Below are positions 46,522-55,420 of a stretch of DNA of 64,000 nucleotides, one piece after another (position 1 is the stretch's first letter; each line of letters opens with the position of its first letter). The stretch is from Pelomonas sp966111775. GTDB taxonomy: Bacteria > Pseudomonadota > Gammaproteobacteria > Burkholderiales > Burkholderiaceae_C. Made by a program: the position numbers and the translations under genes. The notes below the pieces were generated by a model. That model saw nothing but the letters and a program-made list of their open reading frames with translations, searched no databases and had not been told where the DNA came from. The stretch is taken from NCBI GenBank assembly GCA_966111775.1, contig CBHWBD010000002.1, forward strand, positions 1-64,000, read 5' to 3'.

Positions 46522-47498
46522 GCGGCGCCACGCATTACTGCGCATTCCACGGCGATCCGGCTCGCAAGGCGGACATGGTCGGTCGGGTTCGCACCAGGTG
46601 GACGCAGGGGCAGTCCTTTCCGCTGGCCTATCTGAAATGGCGGACGGATGGCGGGATGGTCTCGCTGGCGGGAACCCTGGCTGAAACGCAGGTTCCGGAG
46701 CAGTTCATTGAGCGCACCGGCTTGCCGGTCGAACTGGCGATCCTGTGCGAAGGGCTGGTTTACGGAGGCGCAGTGTTCAGCGAGGACAAGAGCGCGCCCT
46801 TCGGCCTTGTCATTCGGGGCGGCGAGGCCATCATGGCGTTTGCCATCGAGTGGCTGGAGGCCATTCCGGTTGGCGCCGATCTGGGGGATGTGGTGCCGCG
46901 CTTCATGCACGGCTTCCTGGCCGGCGTCCTGGCGCCTGATTTCGCGATGGTGGCCCATGTGCCCCCGGCCGTGCGCGCATGCGCCGAACGGATTCTCGGC
47001 TTGTGGGAGCGCGAACTGAGCGGCGTGCAGGTGCCGCCCAAGGAATGGCGGAGCTTGCGGGGCGATGCGCTGCGGGCCTCCGAAGACCCCAGCGACCCTT
47101 GGGGCTACGCCTTGTCGGAGCTGGTCGAATCCCTGGCCTGGCCGGCGCGCGGGCTGGCGCCTGAATTCGTGCCGATCTTCCAGCTCTTCATGAAGGAGTG
47201 GCGCCAGTTCCTGATCGCCCCTTACCTTTCCAGCGAGGACCGGGACATCCTGGTGCAGTCGATGGTCAGCCTTCGTGAACTGAGCCGCGCGCAGCGCAAC
47301 CCCGAGCTGTCGCAATTGCCAACCGAAACACTGCTGCAGCGCGATCCGCAATCCAAGGTGATCGAGTTCATGCAAGAGCAGACGCAAGCTCGCTTCAACG
47401 CAGCCAAGCCTTTAGCCCAGCCAGCATCGGACAGCGTGCTGCGCCGGCAGATGGACAGCCTGCTCAGGCTCATTGAGGGTGCGGGGAGCAAGGCATGA
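46518..47498 (+). CDS. P1, unknown protein of the peptide operon
   Basis: A 326-residue soluble protein, no signal peptide, no recognised domain. It is homologous to P2 (53179-54054): both have Cys8-Ala-Phe at the N-terminus, then AIPVGA(D/E)xG(D/N) (115-124 here), VR.AC, a basic Trp helix (KEWRSLR at 175-181) and LV.SLAW (202-208). Mostly helical by composition. Each paralogue is coupled to a thioredoxin gene. Possible roles are peptide-modifying enzyme, maturation partner or recognition protein. It overlaps the ABC gene by four bases. Confidence 0.8.
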   Translation: MSGATHYCAFHGDPARKADMVGRVRTRWTQGQSFPLAYLKWRTDGGMVSLAGTLAETQVPEQFIERTGLPVELAILCEGLVYGGAVFSEDKSAPFGLVIRGGEAIMAFAIEWLEAIPVGADLGDVVPRFMHGFLAGVLAPDFAMVAHVPPAVRACAERILGLWERELSGVQVPPKEWRSLRGDALRASEDPSDPWGYALSELVESLAWPARGLAPEFVPIFQLFMKEWRQFLIAPYLSSEDRDILVQSMVSLRELSRAQRNPELSQLPTETLLQRDPQSKVIEFMQEQTQARFNAAKPLAQPASDSVLRRQMDSLLRLIEGAGSKA

Positions 47499-49309
47499 CT
47501 GACGTCGCCATCACAGACCCTTCCGCAGTCGATGCAGTGAAGACCGAAATGCCGCAGGAAAGCGGTGGCAAGTCCTTGCGGGCCGACATTCGGTACTGCG
47601 CGTCGCTGATCGCGCAATACGTCAAGGCGGACCCGCTGATGGGCTCGCTGCTGATTGCCTACCAGTTCGCTCACAGCGGGCTGGCGATGTCCTTCTTCTT
47701 GAAGATGCAGCTGGCGTTTGCGGACATCATCAACGCGCTGGCCGCGAAGAATGCCGCAGCCATTCCCGACATCATCACCAAGATCCTGATGTTCGGCGCC
47801 GTGACCACGATCCTGGCTGCCATCGGCACCTGGTCGCGCCTGACACTGCGCATGCGCATGCGGCGCGTGCTGACCACCACGCTGCTGGACCGGTGGATGA
47901 ACGGCAACCGCTTCTTCCACCTGGAACGGCGTGCGCAACTCGACTATCCCGAGCAGCGTATCCAGGAAGACGTCTACCAGTTTGTCGACAAGCTGACCCT
48001 GATCGGCGTGTCGATCCTCGGCGCGCTGTTCGGCGTGTTTCTCTACACGTCCCAGCTGTGGCGGCTTTCGCCACCGGTGGTCATTCCGGCGATCGGGATG
48101 ACGGAGCCCATCCCTGGCCTGCTGGTCTATGTCGCCTTTGGCTTTGCGCTGGCAATGACCGCGCTGGTGCATTGGGTGGGCGCACTGCTGACGCGAGCCG
48201 AAGTCGTTCGCCAGCGGCTTGAAGCGCAGTTCCGTTCCGAGATGCATGCAGTCCGGGAAAACGGCGAATCGATCGCCTTTGTCCGCGCGGCGCCTCTTGA
48301 GCGCCGGCGGCTGGCCGACACCTTCCTGCTGATCGTGCTGAACTGGCGCACCTATACGGTCGCCAACATGCGAATCGTGATTGCGACCGGGCTTCCCGAC
48401 ATCCTGCTGATGTTGATGCCCTATCTGTTGTGCGTTCCCTTCGTGCTCGACGGGCGCATGCAGATCGGTGATATCCAGATCGTGGGGGGCGCGTTCAGCC
48501 AGGTCTACAACGGCATCGGCGCGTTCGTTTCGCAGTACGCCGAGATTGCGACCTGGCGCTCATCCATCGCGCGTTTGCGCCTGCTGAACGAGGCGCTGTC
48601 TCAGCAGTCCTTCAGCAGCGGCATCGTCATCAGCGAAAAGCCCACGCCGCATCTTGCCGCCCATGATCTGAACATCAGCTTCCCGGATGGCAAGCCTATG
48701 GTGGCGCTCGGCGAATTGGAAATCGCGGCGGGGTCGCGCCTGTTGGTACAGGGGGCTTCGGGCGCCGGCAAAAGCACGCTGTTGCGCAGCATTGCCGGGC
48801 TGTGGCCCTATGGCAGCGGGTCTGTCGATCTTCCCGCCAACGCGTCAGTCGCTTTCCTGCCCCAGCGCAACCACATGCCCAACGGCTCGATTGCCAGCCT
48901 GATGGCCTATCCGCATGGGGCCGATCACTACACCGATGAGCAATACATCGAACTGCTGAACACGCTGGGTCTGCAGCGCCTCACTCCGCATTTGCACGCC
49001 TATCAGCCGTGGAGCCGCATCCTGTCGCCCGGCGAGCAACAGCGTATTGCGGCAGCGCGCGCCATCCTGGGCCAGCCCGACTTTCTCTTCATTGACGAAG
49101 GCACCAGCGCACTCGATGCCGAGTCGGAAGCCAAGGTCTATCAAACCATCGTCGCCCATTTGCCCAAGGCGGCCCTCATCTCCGTGGCTCACCGTGAAAG
49201 CGTCGCGGCCTTTCACCAGCAGCTTCTCAGGATTGAGCAAGGCCGCGCCAGCGTTTCGCCAATCAACCAACCCGCATCAGAGGATGAAGCAGATGAGATT
49301 TGTCGTTAA
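47495..49309 (+). CDS. SbmA/YddA-type ABC transporter (permease-ATPase fusion)
   Basis: A 604-residue half-transporter of the SbmA/BacA/YddA (ABCD-like) group. The membrane domain has about six helices and the family motif LDYPEQRIQEDVYQFVDKL near residue 155. The ATPase domain has Walker A QGASGAGKSTLLRS, signature LSPGEQQRIAAARA and Walker B FLFIDEGTSALDAES. SbmA and BacA carry peptide antibiotics such as microcin B17 inward; the ATPase-fused relatives carry vitamin B12 or acyl-CoA. In this operon it most likely moves the peptide across the inner membrane; direction unknown. Confidence 0.92.
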   Translation: MTDVAITDPSAVDAVKTEMPQESGGKSLRADIRYCASLIAQYVKADPLMGSLLIAYQFAHSGLAMSFFLKMQLAFADIINALAAKNAAAIPDIITKILMFGAVTTILAAIGTWSRLTLRMRMRRVLTTTLLDRWMNGNRFFHLERRAQLDYPEQRIQEDVYQFVDKLTLIGVSILGALFGVFLYTSQLWRLSPPVVIPAIGMTEPIPGLLVYVAFGFALAMTALVHWVGALLTRAEVVRQRLEAQFRSEMHAVRENGESIAFVRAAPLERRRLADTFLLIVLNWRTYTVANMRIVIATGLPDILLMLMPYLLCVPFVLDGRMQIGDIQIVGGAFSQVYNGIGAFVSQYAEIATWRSSIARLRLLNEALSQQSFSSGIVISEKPTPHLAAHDLNISFPDGKPMVALGELEIAAGSRLLVQGASGAGKSTLLRSIAGLWPYGSGSVDLPANASVAFLPQRNHMPNGSIASLMAYPHGADHYTDEQYIELLNTLGLQRLTPHLHAYQPWSRILSPGEQQRIAAARAILGQPDFLFIDEGTSALDAESEAKVYQTIVAHLPKAALISVAHRESVAAFHQQLLRIEQGRASVSPINQPASEDEADEICR

Positions 49310-52133
49310 AGGCGCACGTCTTCGCGCGCTGATGGGCTTGAGCAATCTGGCCATGGGGATGGCTTTGTGCGGCACGGCGCAGGCTCAGGATCAGGCCGGC
49401 ACGGTCAAGGCCAAGGCCGAGATCGACGGACGCACCGTCGACGAAGTCATGCCCACGATTCTGGTGCGCGGCAAGCGCACGCTCAACGTGGACATCCGCC
49501 GCGACCGCGATGACATCCAGCCCTATGTGGTTTTCGATGCGGAGCAGATCGCCAGAAGCGGCGCGCAAACCATCGAAGGTTTCCTGCAGACTTATCTGCC
49601 GATGAATGCGCAGCAGAACACGAGCTCGCAGCTGGGTCCGCAGGTGTCGCCGAATGGACGCATCGACCTGCGCGGCCTGGGTTCCGACCAGACGCTGATC
49701 CTGGTCGACGGACGCCGTCTGCCCAGCATCTCGACGGGCGATTCCTTCAAGCAAGCCAACCTCAACGGCGTTTCGATATCGCAGATCGAGCGCATCGAGA
49801 TCCTGCCGGCGACGGCGAGCGGCATCTATGGGGGTGGCGCCACGGGTGGTGTGATCAACATCATCCTGAAGCGGGACTATTCCGGCATCGAGGTCGAGGC
49901 CAGCTACGGCAATGCCTTCGATGGTGCTGTGAACCAATACCGCGTCGGTGTCAGCGGCGGTTTCTCGCTGGAAGACGGGAAAACTCGCGTGCTGTTTTCG
50001 GCCTCGCATGCCGACGGCGGTGTGTTGCTGTCATCGCAGCGCGGTTTCGCCCGTCGGGGCGCCCAACAGCAGCTGCGCACCGACCCGACTGATCCCAGCG
50101 TATTGCTGGGGGGCGCCAACCTCTGTTCGACCGAGGACGGCTTCAGCTGCTCCACCCTGCCCTTGCAGCTCAAGAGCGGTGCGTGGCTGGCTTCGGCCTT
50201 CACCAGCGTTCCCGGCAAGTACACCGGCGCGGCCAGCGATGGCGGCGCGGCACTGGCGGACAAGGCGGGCCAGTTGCAGCTCGACAAGACTGGGGTTCCC
50301 ATCTGGTCCGTGCCTGAAACCACGACGTTCGCCGTCAATGCGCGCCGCGAGTTCGCGTCCGGTATCGAAGCCTATGTGGACTTCGCGCAGGACCGCTCCA
50401 GGAGTGCGCTCTCGATGCCCACGCAGCTCCTGGAGTACGTGCCGGCCAGCTCCACGGTGAATCCTTTCCAGCAGGATGTGCTGTCCTACCTCACCGTGCC
50501 CAGTGGCCTGGTGCAGAGTCAGGCGCTCAAGAACACCCGCGTCTACGCCGGCGTCATTGCGCGCCTGCCTCACCAGTGGAGCGCGGTGCTGGACTATGGC
50601 TGGCTGCGAAGCACCACTTCCAGCACCAACAGCACAGCCCTTGGCGCCTCGTCGCCGGCCGCCGACGACACTCTTCAGGGCGCGGTGTTCCGCGATCTTG
50701 CCGCCTCGCCGCTCAGCAATCCGGACTCGCTGTTCACGCTCTTCAAGCAGCAGGGCGACGTGGGCAACACGCTCAAGACGCTGTCGTTGCGGCTGAGCGG
50801 CCCGGTCGTGGAGCTGCCAGGCGGCAAGCTGACCGCCACTGCGCTTCTGGAACGGCGCAATGAAAGCAGCGACGATTCGGTCAATACCAGTGACATTGGC
50901 GGTGCGGGCACCTTCTACTGGACTCCTGAAGCACGTCGCCAGGTGGATGCGCAATATCTGGAGCTGCGCGCACCGGTGATCTCGGCCCGCAATGACCTGC
51001 CTTTCGTGAACCTGTTGGAGCTGATGGCCACGGTTCGCCACGATGGCTACCGGACCGAGTACTCGGGCTCGTCGATCGAGGTCGACAGCGCGAGCGGGCC
51101 TTTCCTGCCCCAGACGCCGTCGGTCAACAGCTTTGGATCGACCAGCCACACGCTGGGCTTGCGCTATGCGCCGACGCGCGATATCACCTTGCGCACCAGC
51201 CGTGGCACGGGCTTCCTGCCGCCCGACCTCGGCCAGATCCGCAGTTCGGCGCCGGCCCTGTTCCCGTCGTTCCTGATCTCACTGCTCAACCTGCGTGATC
51301 CGAAGCTGGGCAACTCGCTCATTCCCGGGCCGCTGACGGTACTCGGCGGTGGCAGCGAATCGCTCAAGCCGGAGAAATCGAAGAGCACCTCGATGGGCCT
51401 GATCCTGACGCCGCGCATCGTACCGGGTCTGCGCATTTCGGTGGACTACACCGATATTCGCAAGACCGATGAGGTCAGCAAGCTGCCGCTGAACTTCTTT
51501 ATCGACAACGAAGCCGCGTTCCCGGGGCGCATCGTCCGCGAGCCAGGTTCGGGCGGGCAGCCGGGGCCCATCACGCAGATCGACTCGACCCTGTTCAACG
51601 TGGCCAGCACCCGCCTGCGCGCCTTCGATTTCCAGGCCGAATACGCCATCACCAGTGTGGCCCTGGGGCAGTGGCGCCTCCATGCCGCGGCCACCCACAC
51701 GAAAGAGTTGAGCCGCAGCGTGCAGGCGGGGGCTCCGGCGGTGGATCGTGCCGGCTTCTCCGATGGCCCGCTGAAGTGGCGCGGCAACATCGGAGTCGAC
51801 TGGAGCATGAACGCCTGGAGCACTGGCTGGAATTCCCAGTACTACGACAGCTACCGAGCCTGCCAGTCCACGCTGTCGGCCTTCTCCTGCAGCCAGTGGG
51901 AGACGTGGCAGGGCGACAGCAAGGTGCCAAGCCATGTGTATCACGACGTCTACGTGAGCTATGAATTCTTCGGCGGCGCCTTGCGCGGCACCGATATCAG
52001 CTTTGGCGTGAACAACGTGTTCAACAACCAGGGTTCGACGATCAGCAGCGCCATTGCCTACAGTGTGGGCCCGACGTCCTATCTTGATCCGCGTCTGCGT
52101 CGCTACACGCTGTCGGTGCGCAAGCACTTCTGA
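49293..52133 (+). CDS. TonB-dependent receptor
   Basis: A 946-residue outer-membrane receptor: signal peptide (LMGLSNLAMGMALCGTAQAQ), plug domain (IEGFLQTYLPMNAQQNTSSQ, RIDLRGLGSDQTLILVDGRR, RIEILPATASGIYGGGATGG) and a barrel ending in the Phe-terminated strand RRYTLSVRKHF. The start at 49293 lies eight bases after AGAGGA; an ATG at 49284 is too close to that site. The gene overlaps the ABC gene end. This plug type (oligopeptide- or polymer-linked SusC-like receptors of Xanthomonas and sphingomonads) suits a peptide ligand. Confidence 0.93.
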   Translation: MRFVVKGARLRALMGLSNLAMGMALCGTAQAQDQAGTVKAKAEIDGRTVDEVMPTILVRGKRTLNVDIRRDRDDIQPYVVFDAEQIARSGAQTIEGFLQTYLPMNAQQNTSSQLGPQVSPNGRIDLRGLGSDQTLILVDGRRLPSISTGDSFKQANLNGVSISQIERIEILPATASGIYGGGATGGVINIILKRDYSGIEVEASYGNAFDGAVNQYRVGVSGGFSLEDGKTRVLFSASHADGGVLLSSQRGFARRGAQQQLRTDPTDPSVLLGGANLCSTEDGFSCSTLPLQLKSGAWLASAFTSVPGKYTGAASDGGAALADKAGQLQLDKTGVPIWSVPETTTFAVNARREFASGIEAYVDFAQDRSRSALSMPTQLLEYVPASSTVNPFQQDVLSYLTVPSGLVQSQALKNTRVYAGVIARLPHQWSAVLDYGWLRSTTSSTNSTALGASSPAADDTLQGAVFRDLAASPLSNPDSLFTLFKQQGDVGNTLKTLSLRLSGPVVELPGGKLTATALLERRNESSDDSVNTSDIGGAGTFYWTPEARRQVDAQYLELRAPVISARNDLPFVNLLELMATVRHDGYRTEYSGSSIEVDSASGPFLPQTPSVNSFGSTSHTLGLRYAPTRDITLRTSRGTGFLPPDLGQIRSSAPALFPSFLISLLNLRDPKLGNSLIPGPLTVLGGGSESLKPEKSKSTSMGLILTPRIVPGLRISVDYTDIRKTDEVSKLPLNFFIDNEAAFPGRIVREPGSGGQPGPITQIDSTLFNVASTRLRAFDFQAEYAITSVALGQWRLHAAATHTKELSRSVQAGAPAVDRAGFSDGPLKWRGNIGVDWSMNAWSTGWNSQYYDSYRACQSTLSAFSCSQWETWQGDSKVPSHVYHDVYVSYEFFGGALRGTDISFGVNNVFNNQGSTISSAIAYSVGPTSYLDPRLRRYTLSVRKHF

Positions 52134-52144
52134 CCATCGGCGGC

Positions 52145-52193
52145 GGCGCCCGCGTCTGCCGTCCAGGAGCTTGGGCGGCGCGGGCGCCGTTTC
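52145..52193. terminator. Terminator-like hairpin between convergent operons
   Basis: GGCGCCCGCG (52145-52154) pairs with CGCGGGCGCC (52179-52188), followed by GTTTC. It lies between the receptor stop and the AraC stop and could end both transcripts. Confidence 0.55.
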
Positions 52194-52213
52194 ACGTCTT
52201 GGTCGCGACCTGC

Positions 52214-53125
52214 TCAGGCCTGGCGGCTCGCGATGACTTCAGCACGGTTGCCCGCGCACATCGTCTTGGCCGTGACGCCGAACCGCGCCCGGAACAGCCG
52301 CGAGAAGTGGGACAGGCTGGAGAAGCCCACCTCATAGGCCACCTGCGAAATGCGGTCATTGGTCCGGATGAGCTGGTACTGCGCAGAGACCAGTCGGGTT
52401 TCCGTGACCAAGGCACTGAAGCTGGTGCCATGGGCCGCGCAGGTGTTGTAGATCGTGCGGACCGAGCATTTGAGGTTCTTTGCAGCGTCTGAGGCCGACA
52501 GGCCGCGCTGATCCAGATTCTGGGCGATGAACCACAGGATTTCGCCCATGCGCCCGCGTGCCCGCGGCAGGACGCTTTCCGCCTTCTTGCCGGCCGCCAG
52601 CGCCGTGCGCAGCAGGTCTGCGAGCATCGTCAATGCCTGGGGAATGGCCAGCGTGTCGCCTTCGTCGAGCTCAAGGATCAACTGCGCCAGGTCGGCAATG
52701 ATCGGGGCGGCGAAGTAGTCCTTGGCGATGAACAGGTCGGGCAGGATCTGGAACTTGTCCATGAACCGCTGCATCGACCACCAGCCCGGCAAGGTGATGA
52801 CCAGCATGTCCACCTTGCCCGACCCGGCCAGGGCCATGGGCTGCCATCCGCAAGCCACGAAGATGTCGCCAGCCACCAGCCTGCGCTGATGTCCCTGGTG
52901 GTCCACCGTCAGCTTTCCGGAACGCAGGAAAGTGATGTGAGTGCAGAAGCCCCGGCCATCCGCGCTCGCGCCGCCTTCCATGGAACAGGCGAAGGCGCCC
53001 GTGACCAGACGGTGCACGGTGGCGATGTCACGCTGAACGCTGCTGATGCGCCAGCCCTCGCCCTCGCGGGAACCGCGAAACGTGTCGTTGAAGACGGCGG
53101 CAATGAGCGAAGGCGTCACTGACAT
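52214..53125 (-). CDS. AraC-family transcriptional regulator
   Basis: A 303-residue regulator. The N-terminal AraC-type ligand-binding domain (SSVQRDIATVHRLVTGAFAC, GDIFVACGWQPMALAG) is followed by two HTH motifs (LSASDAAKNLKCSVRTIYNT and ISQVAYEVGFSSLSHFSRLF). It lies 53 bases downstream of P2 on the same strand and faces the receptor operon, so it is the likely regulator of the peptide locus. The ligand may be the peptide or a fragment of it. Confidence 0.92.
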   Translation of the reverse strand: MSVTPSLIAAVFNDTFRGSREGEGWRISSVQRDIATVHRLVTGAFACSMEGGASADGRGFCTHITFLRSGKLTVDHQGHQRRLVAGDIFVACGWQPMALAGSGKVDMLVITLPGWWSMQRFMDKFQILPDLFIAKDYFAAPIIADLAQLILELDEGDTLAIPQALTMLADLLRTALAAGKKAESVLPRARGRMGEILWFIAQNLDQRGLSASDAAKNLKCSVRTIYNTCAAHGTSFSALVTETRLVSAQYQLIRTNDRISQVAYEVGFSSLSHFSRLFRARFGVTAKTMCAGNRAEVIASRQA

Positions 53126-53178
53126 ACGTTCCGTGATCGTTCCGGTTGCTCGCCGGACCCTAGCTGGACACAGCCGGA

Positions 53179-54054
53179 TTACACGACCAGCGTCGTGGCG
53201 TCATCAACCACCTTTTGCTGCACCACGGTTCGCCAGATGGCAAGCCTGGCTTTGACGCGAGCCTGCCTGGCGAGGGATCGCACCTTGAGCGACTGTGCGA
53301 CCGGATCAGCGGCCCAACGCCGGTTCGCTTCTTCCAGGAACGCTTCGTAGTTGAAGTCGTCACCGCCGCTCTCATCGCTCAGGGTGGCGATGATCTCTTC
53401 ATTGATGCGGTCCAGGGTGGACTTGAAGAACGCGGCCTCGGCCTCGGTGAACGGATCCTCGTCGGCTGCATCCGCTTCGGCGGACAGCTGCGCCGTCCAG
53501 GCCACCATCGCATCCTGAACCGCGCCAGGGGCCTGCTCAAGATCCCAGGCCAGCGACAGCACCAGATCGACGATCTTCTCGGGGGCGGGTGCTTCCCGCT
53601 GCGCCTGTGCCAGCTTTGCGCGGGCGGCGCGCCAGGCCTGCTTGTCGATCGAGGTGGCCATGGATTGGCGCACCAGGGCGATGACCGCTTCGCAGGCCTC
53701 GCGAACCGGGCCCGCCTCGACGCGCTGGGCGCGACCATAGACCGGGTCCGTCCAGGCCAGCAGCACCGCCCGGCGCGCGATATTGCCCGTCTCGGCGCCG
53801 ACCGGAATGGCAGCCAGCAGCGCGTCATGGAACGCGGGTGCTTCGTCGCCCTGGCCAAAGTCACCGAGCGCGGGCAACAGCCGGGCCAGTGCCGGGTGCA
53901 GGCCATGGTCCTGCGAGATCGGCGTCAAGTCGCCCTCGATCGACGCCTGGGTCAGCCATGCGGTATACACCGGCCCCTTGGCGCGGATCTCGGCCCTCAG
54001 GGCCTGCTTGTTGGCTTCATTGCCAAAGGCGCAGAAGGCGACACGGGCGGTCAC
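53179..54054 (-). CDS. P2, paralogue of P1
   Basis: A 291-residue soluble protein with no recognised domain. It shares with P1 the N-terminal Cys8-Ala-Phe, the block AAIPVGAETGN at 81-91, VREAC, KQAWRAAR at 138-145 and LVLSLAW at 164-170. The C-terminal half differs: acidic (ADAADEDPFTEAEAAFFKST) and then rich in helix-forming residues. Its ATG overlaps the thioredoxin stop by four bases. Two diverged members, each with its own thioredoxin, in opposite operons of one locus, suggest a heteromeric or two-step function. Confidence 0.8.
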   Translation of the reverse strand: MTARVAFCAFGNEANKQALRAEIRAKGPVYTAWLTQASIEGDLTPISQDHGLHPALARLLPALGDFGQGDEAPAFHDALLAAIPVGAETGNIARRAVLLAWTDPVYGRAQRVEAGPVREACEAVIALVRQSMATSIDKQAWRAARAKLAQAQREAPAPEKIVDLVLSLAWDLEQAPGAVQDAMVAWTAQLSAEADAADEDPFTEAEAAFFKSTLDRINEEIIATLSDESGGDDFNYEAFLEEANRRWAADPVAQSLKVRSLARQARVKARLAIWRTVVQQKVVDDATTLVV

Positions 54055-54386
54055 TGGCTGCCTCCGGCATGGGGTTCGAGCACCGATGCCAGCTTGCCGC
54101 GCGAGGCCTGGCCCATGAAGCGCTCCACCGGCTCGCGGTCCTTGATCAGGATGAATGTCGGCACGCTCCGCACGTCGTAGGCCTCGGCGAGCTTGGGCTC
54201 TTGTTCGATGTCGACCTTGACGAAGGCGATCTCGCCCTCGAACTCGCGCGCGGCGTCTTCAAGAGCGGGCACCGAGGCCTTGCAGGGGCCGCACCAGGTG
54301 GCGTGGAAATCAACCAGAACCGGAATCGACGAGCTGAGCACATCGTCCTCGAAGCGGTCGACGGTGGTTGTTTTGAGAAGGGACAT
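54051..54386 (-). CDS. Thioredoxin
   Basis: A 111-residue thioredoxin with redox site FHATWCGPCKASVPALEDAA and cis-Pro in VRSVPTFILIKD. The start MSLLKTTTVDRF at 54386 is chosen, since AAAGGA precedes it by eight bases; the frame is open to 54434. It sits between thioredoxin reductase and P2 and overlaps P2 by four bases, mirroring the thioredoxin-P1 pair in the plus operon. Confidence 0.93.
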   Translation of the reverse strand: MSLLKTTTVDRFEDDVLSSSIPVLVDFHATWCGPCKASVPALEDAAREFEGEIAFVKVDIEQEPKLAEAYDVRSVPTFILIKDREPVERFMGQASRGKLASVLEPHAGGSQ

Positions 54387-54442
54387 GTGTTGATCCTTTG
54401 TGCAGGGGCGCCGCGCGCCAATGGCGGGCGGCACTCAGGGAG

Positions 54443-55417
54443 TCATTGGGGCTGGCTGGCGCCAGCCTTGGCGTCGATGAGAAAGCGCTCGGCCTCCAGG
54501 GCCGCCATGCAGCCCATGCCGGCCGACACGACGGCCTGGCGGAAGTGCTTGTCCTGCACGTCGCCAGCAGCAAACACGCCCGCGACGCTGGTGGCGGTCG
54601 AGCCGGGCGTCACCAGCAGATAGCCGTCCTCGTCCATCGCCAACTGGCCCTTGAACAGGCTGGTGGCCGGATCGTGGCCGATGGCCACGAACAGGCCGTC
54701 CAGCGCGAGGGTCGAGGTCTCGCCGCTCAGGCGGTGGTTCAGGCGCAGGCCGGTGACCTTCTTGCCGTCACCCAGCACTTCGGCCACTTCGGCGTTCCAG
54801 ATCGGCTTGATCTTCTCGTTGGCCAACAGGCGGGCCTGGTTGGTCTTGTCGGCGCGCAGGCTGTCGCGGCGATGGATCAGAAACACCTCGCTGGCAAAGT
54901 TGGCCATGTGCAGCGCGTCCTCGACCGCGGTGTTGCCGCCGCCCACCACCGCCACCACGCGCTTGCGGAAGAAGTAGCCGTCGCAGGTCGCGCAGGCCGA
55001 AACGCCCTTGCCGCGATAGAGGGTTTCGCTGTCCAGACCGAGCCAGCGCGCATTGGCACCGGTGGCGATCACCAGGCTGTCGGCGGTATAGCGCGCGCCG
55101 GCATCGCCCACAGCCACGAAGGGGCGCCGGGACAGGTCGACCTCGACGATGTAGTCATGGATGACCTCGGTACCCAGATGCCGCGCATGCTCGCCCATGC
55201 GAGTCATCAGCTCGGGGCCTTGCACGCTGGTGTCGCCGGGCCAGTTTTCCACGTCGGTGGTGATGGTCAGCTGCCCACCGGGCTGCAGCCCTTCGATCAG
55301 CACCGGCTCCAGGGCGCTGCGCGAGGCGTAGATCGCCGCCGTGTAGCCCGCCGGACCTGAGCCGATGATCAGGAGTTGGCTGTGGCGCGCTGCCGGCACT
55401 TCCGTCTTTGCACGCAT
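54443..55417 (-). CDS. trxB: Thioredoxin reductase
   Basis: A 324-residue flavoprotein. FAD loop LLIIGSGPAGYTAAIYASRS, redox disulfide ACATCDGYFFRKR (CATC), NADPH loop VVGGGNTAVEDAL, and the final FAD motif GVFAAGDVQDKHFRQAVVSA. It feeds electrons from NADPH to the thioredoxins next door. A GGAGG ribosome binding site eight bases before the ATG overlaps the tldD end. An operon copy of this housekeeping enzyme suggests a dedicated redox supply, though whether another trxB exists in the genome is unknown. Confidence 0.95.
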   Translation of the reverse strand: MRAKTEVPAARHSQLLIIGSGPAGYTAAIYASRSALEPVLIEGLQPGGQLTITTDVENWPGDTSVQGPELMTRMGEHARHLGTEVIHDYIVEVDLSRRPFVAVGDAGARYTADSLVIATGANARWLGLDSETLYRGKGVSACATCDGYFFRKRVVAVVGGGNTAVEDALHMANFASEVFLIHRRDSLRADKTNQARLLANEKIKPIWNAEVAEVLGDGKKVTGLRLNHRLSGETSTLALDGLFVAIGHDPATSLFKGQLAMDEDGYLLVTPGSTATSVAGVFAAGDVQDKHFRQAVVSAGMGCMAALEAERFLIDAKAGASQPQ

Positions 55418-55420
55418 GAC

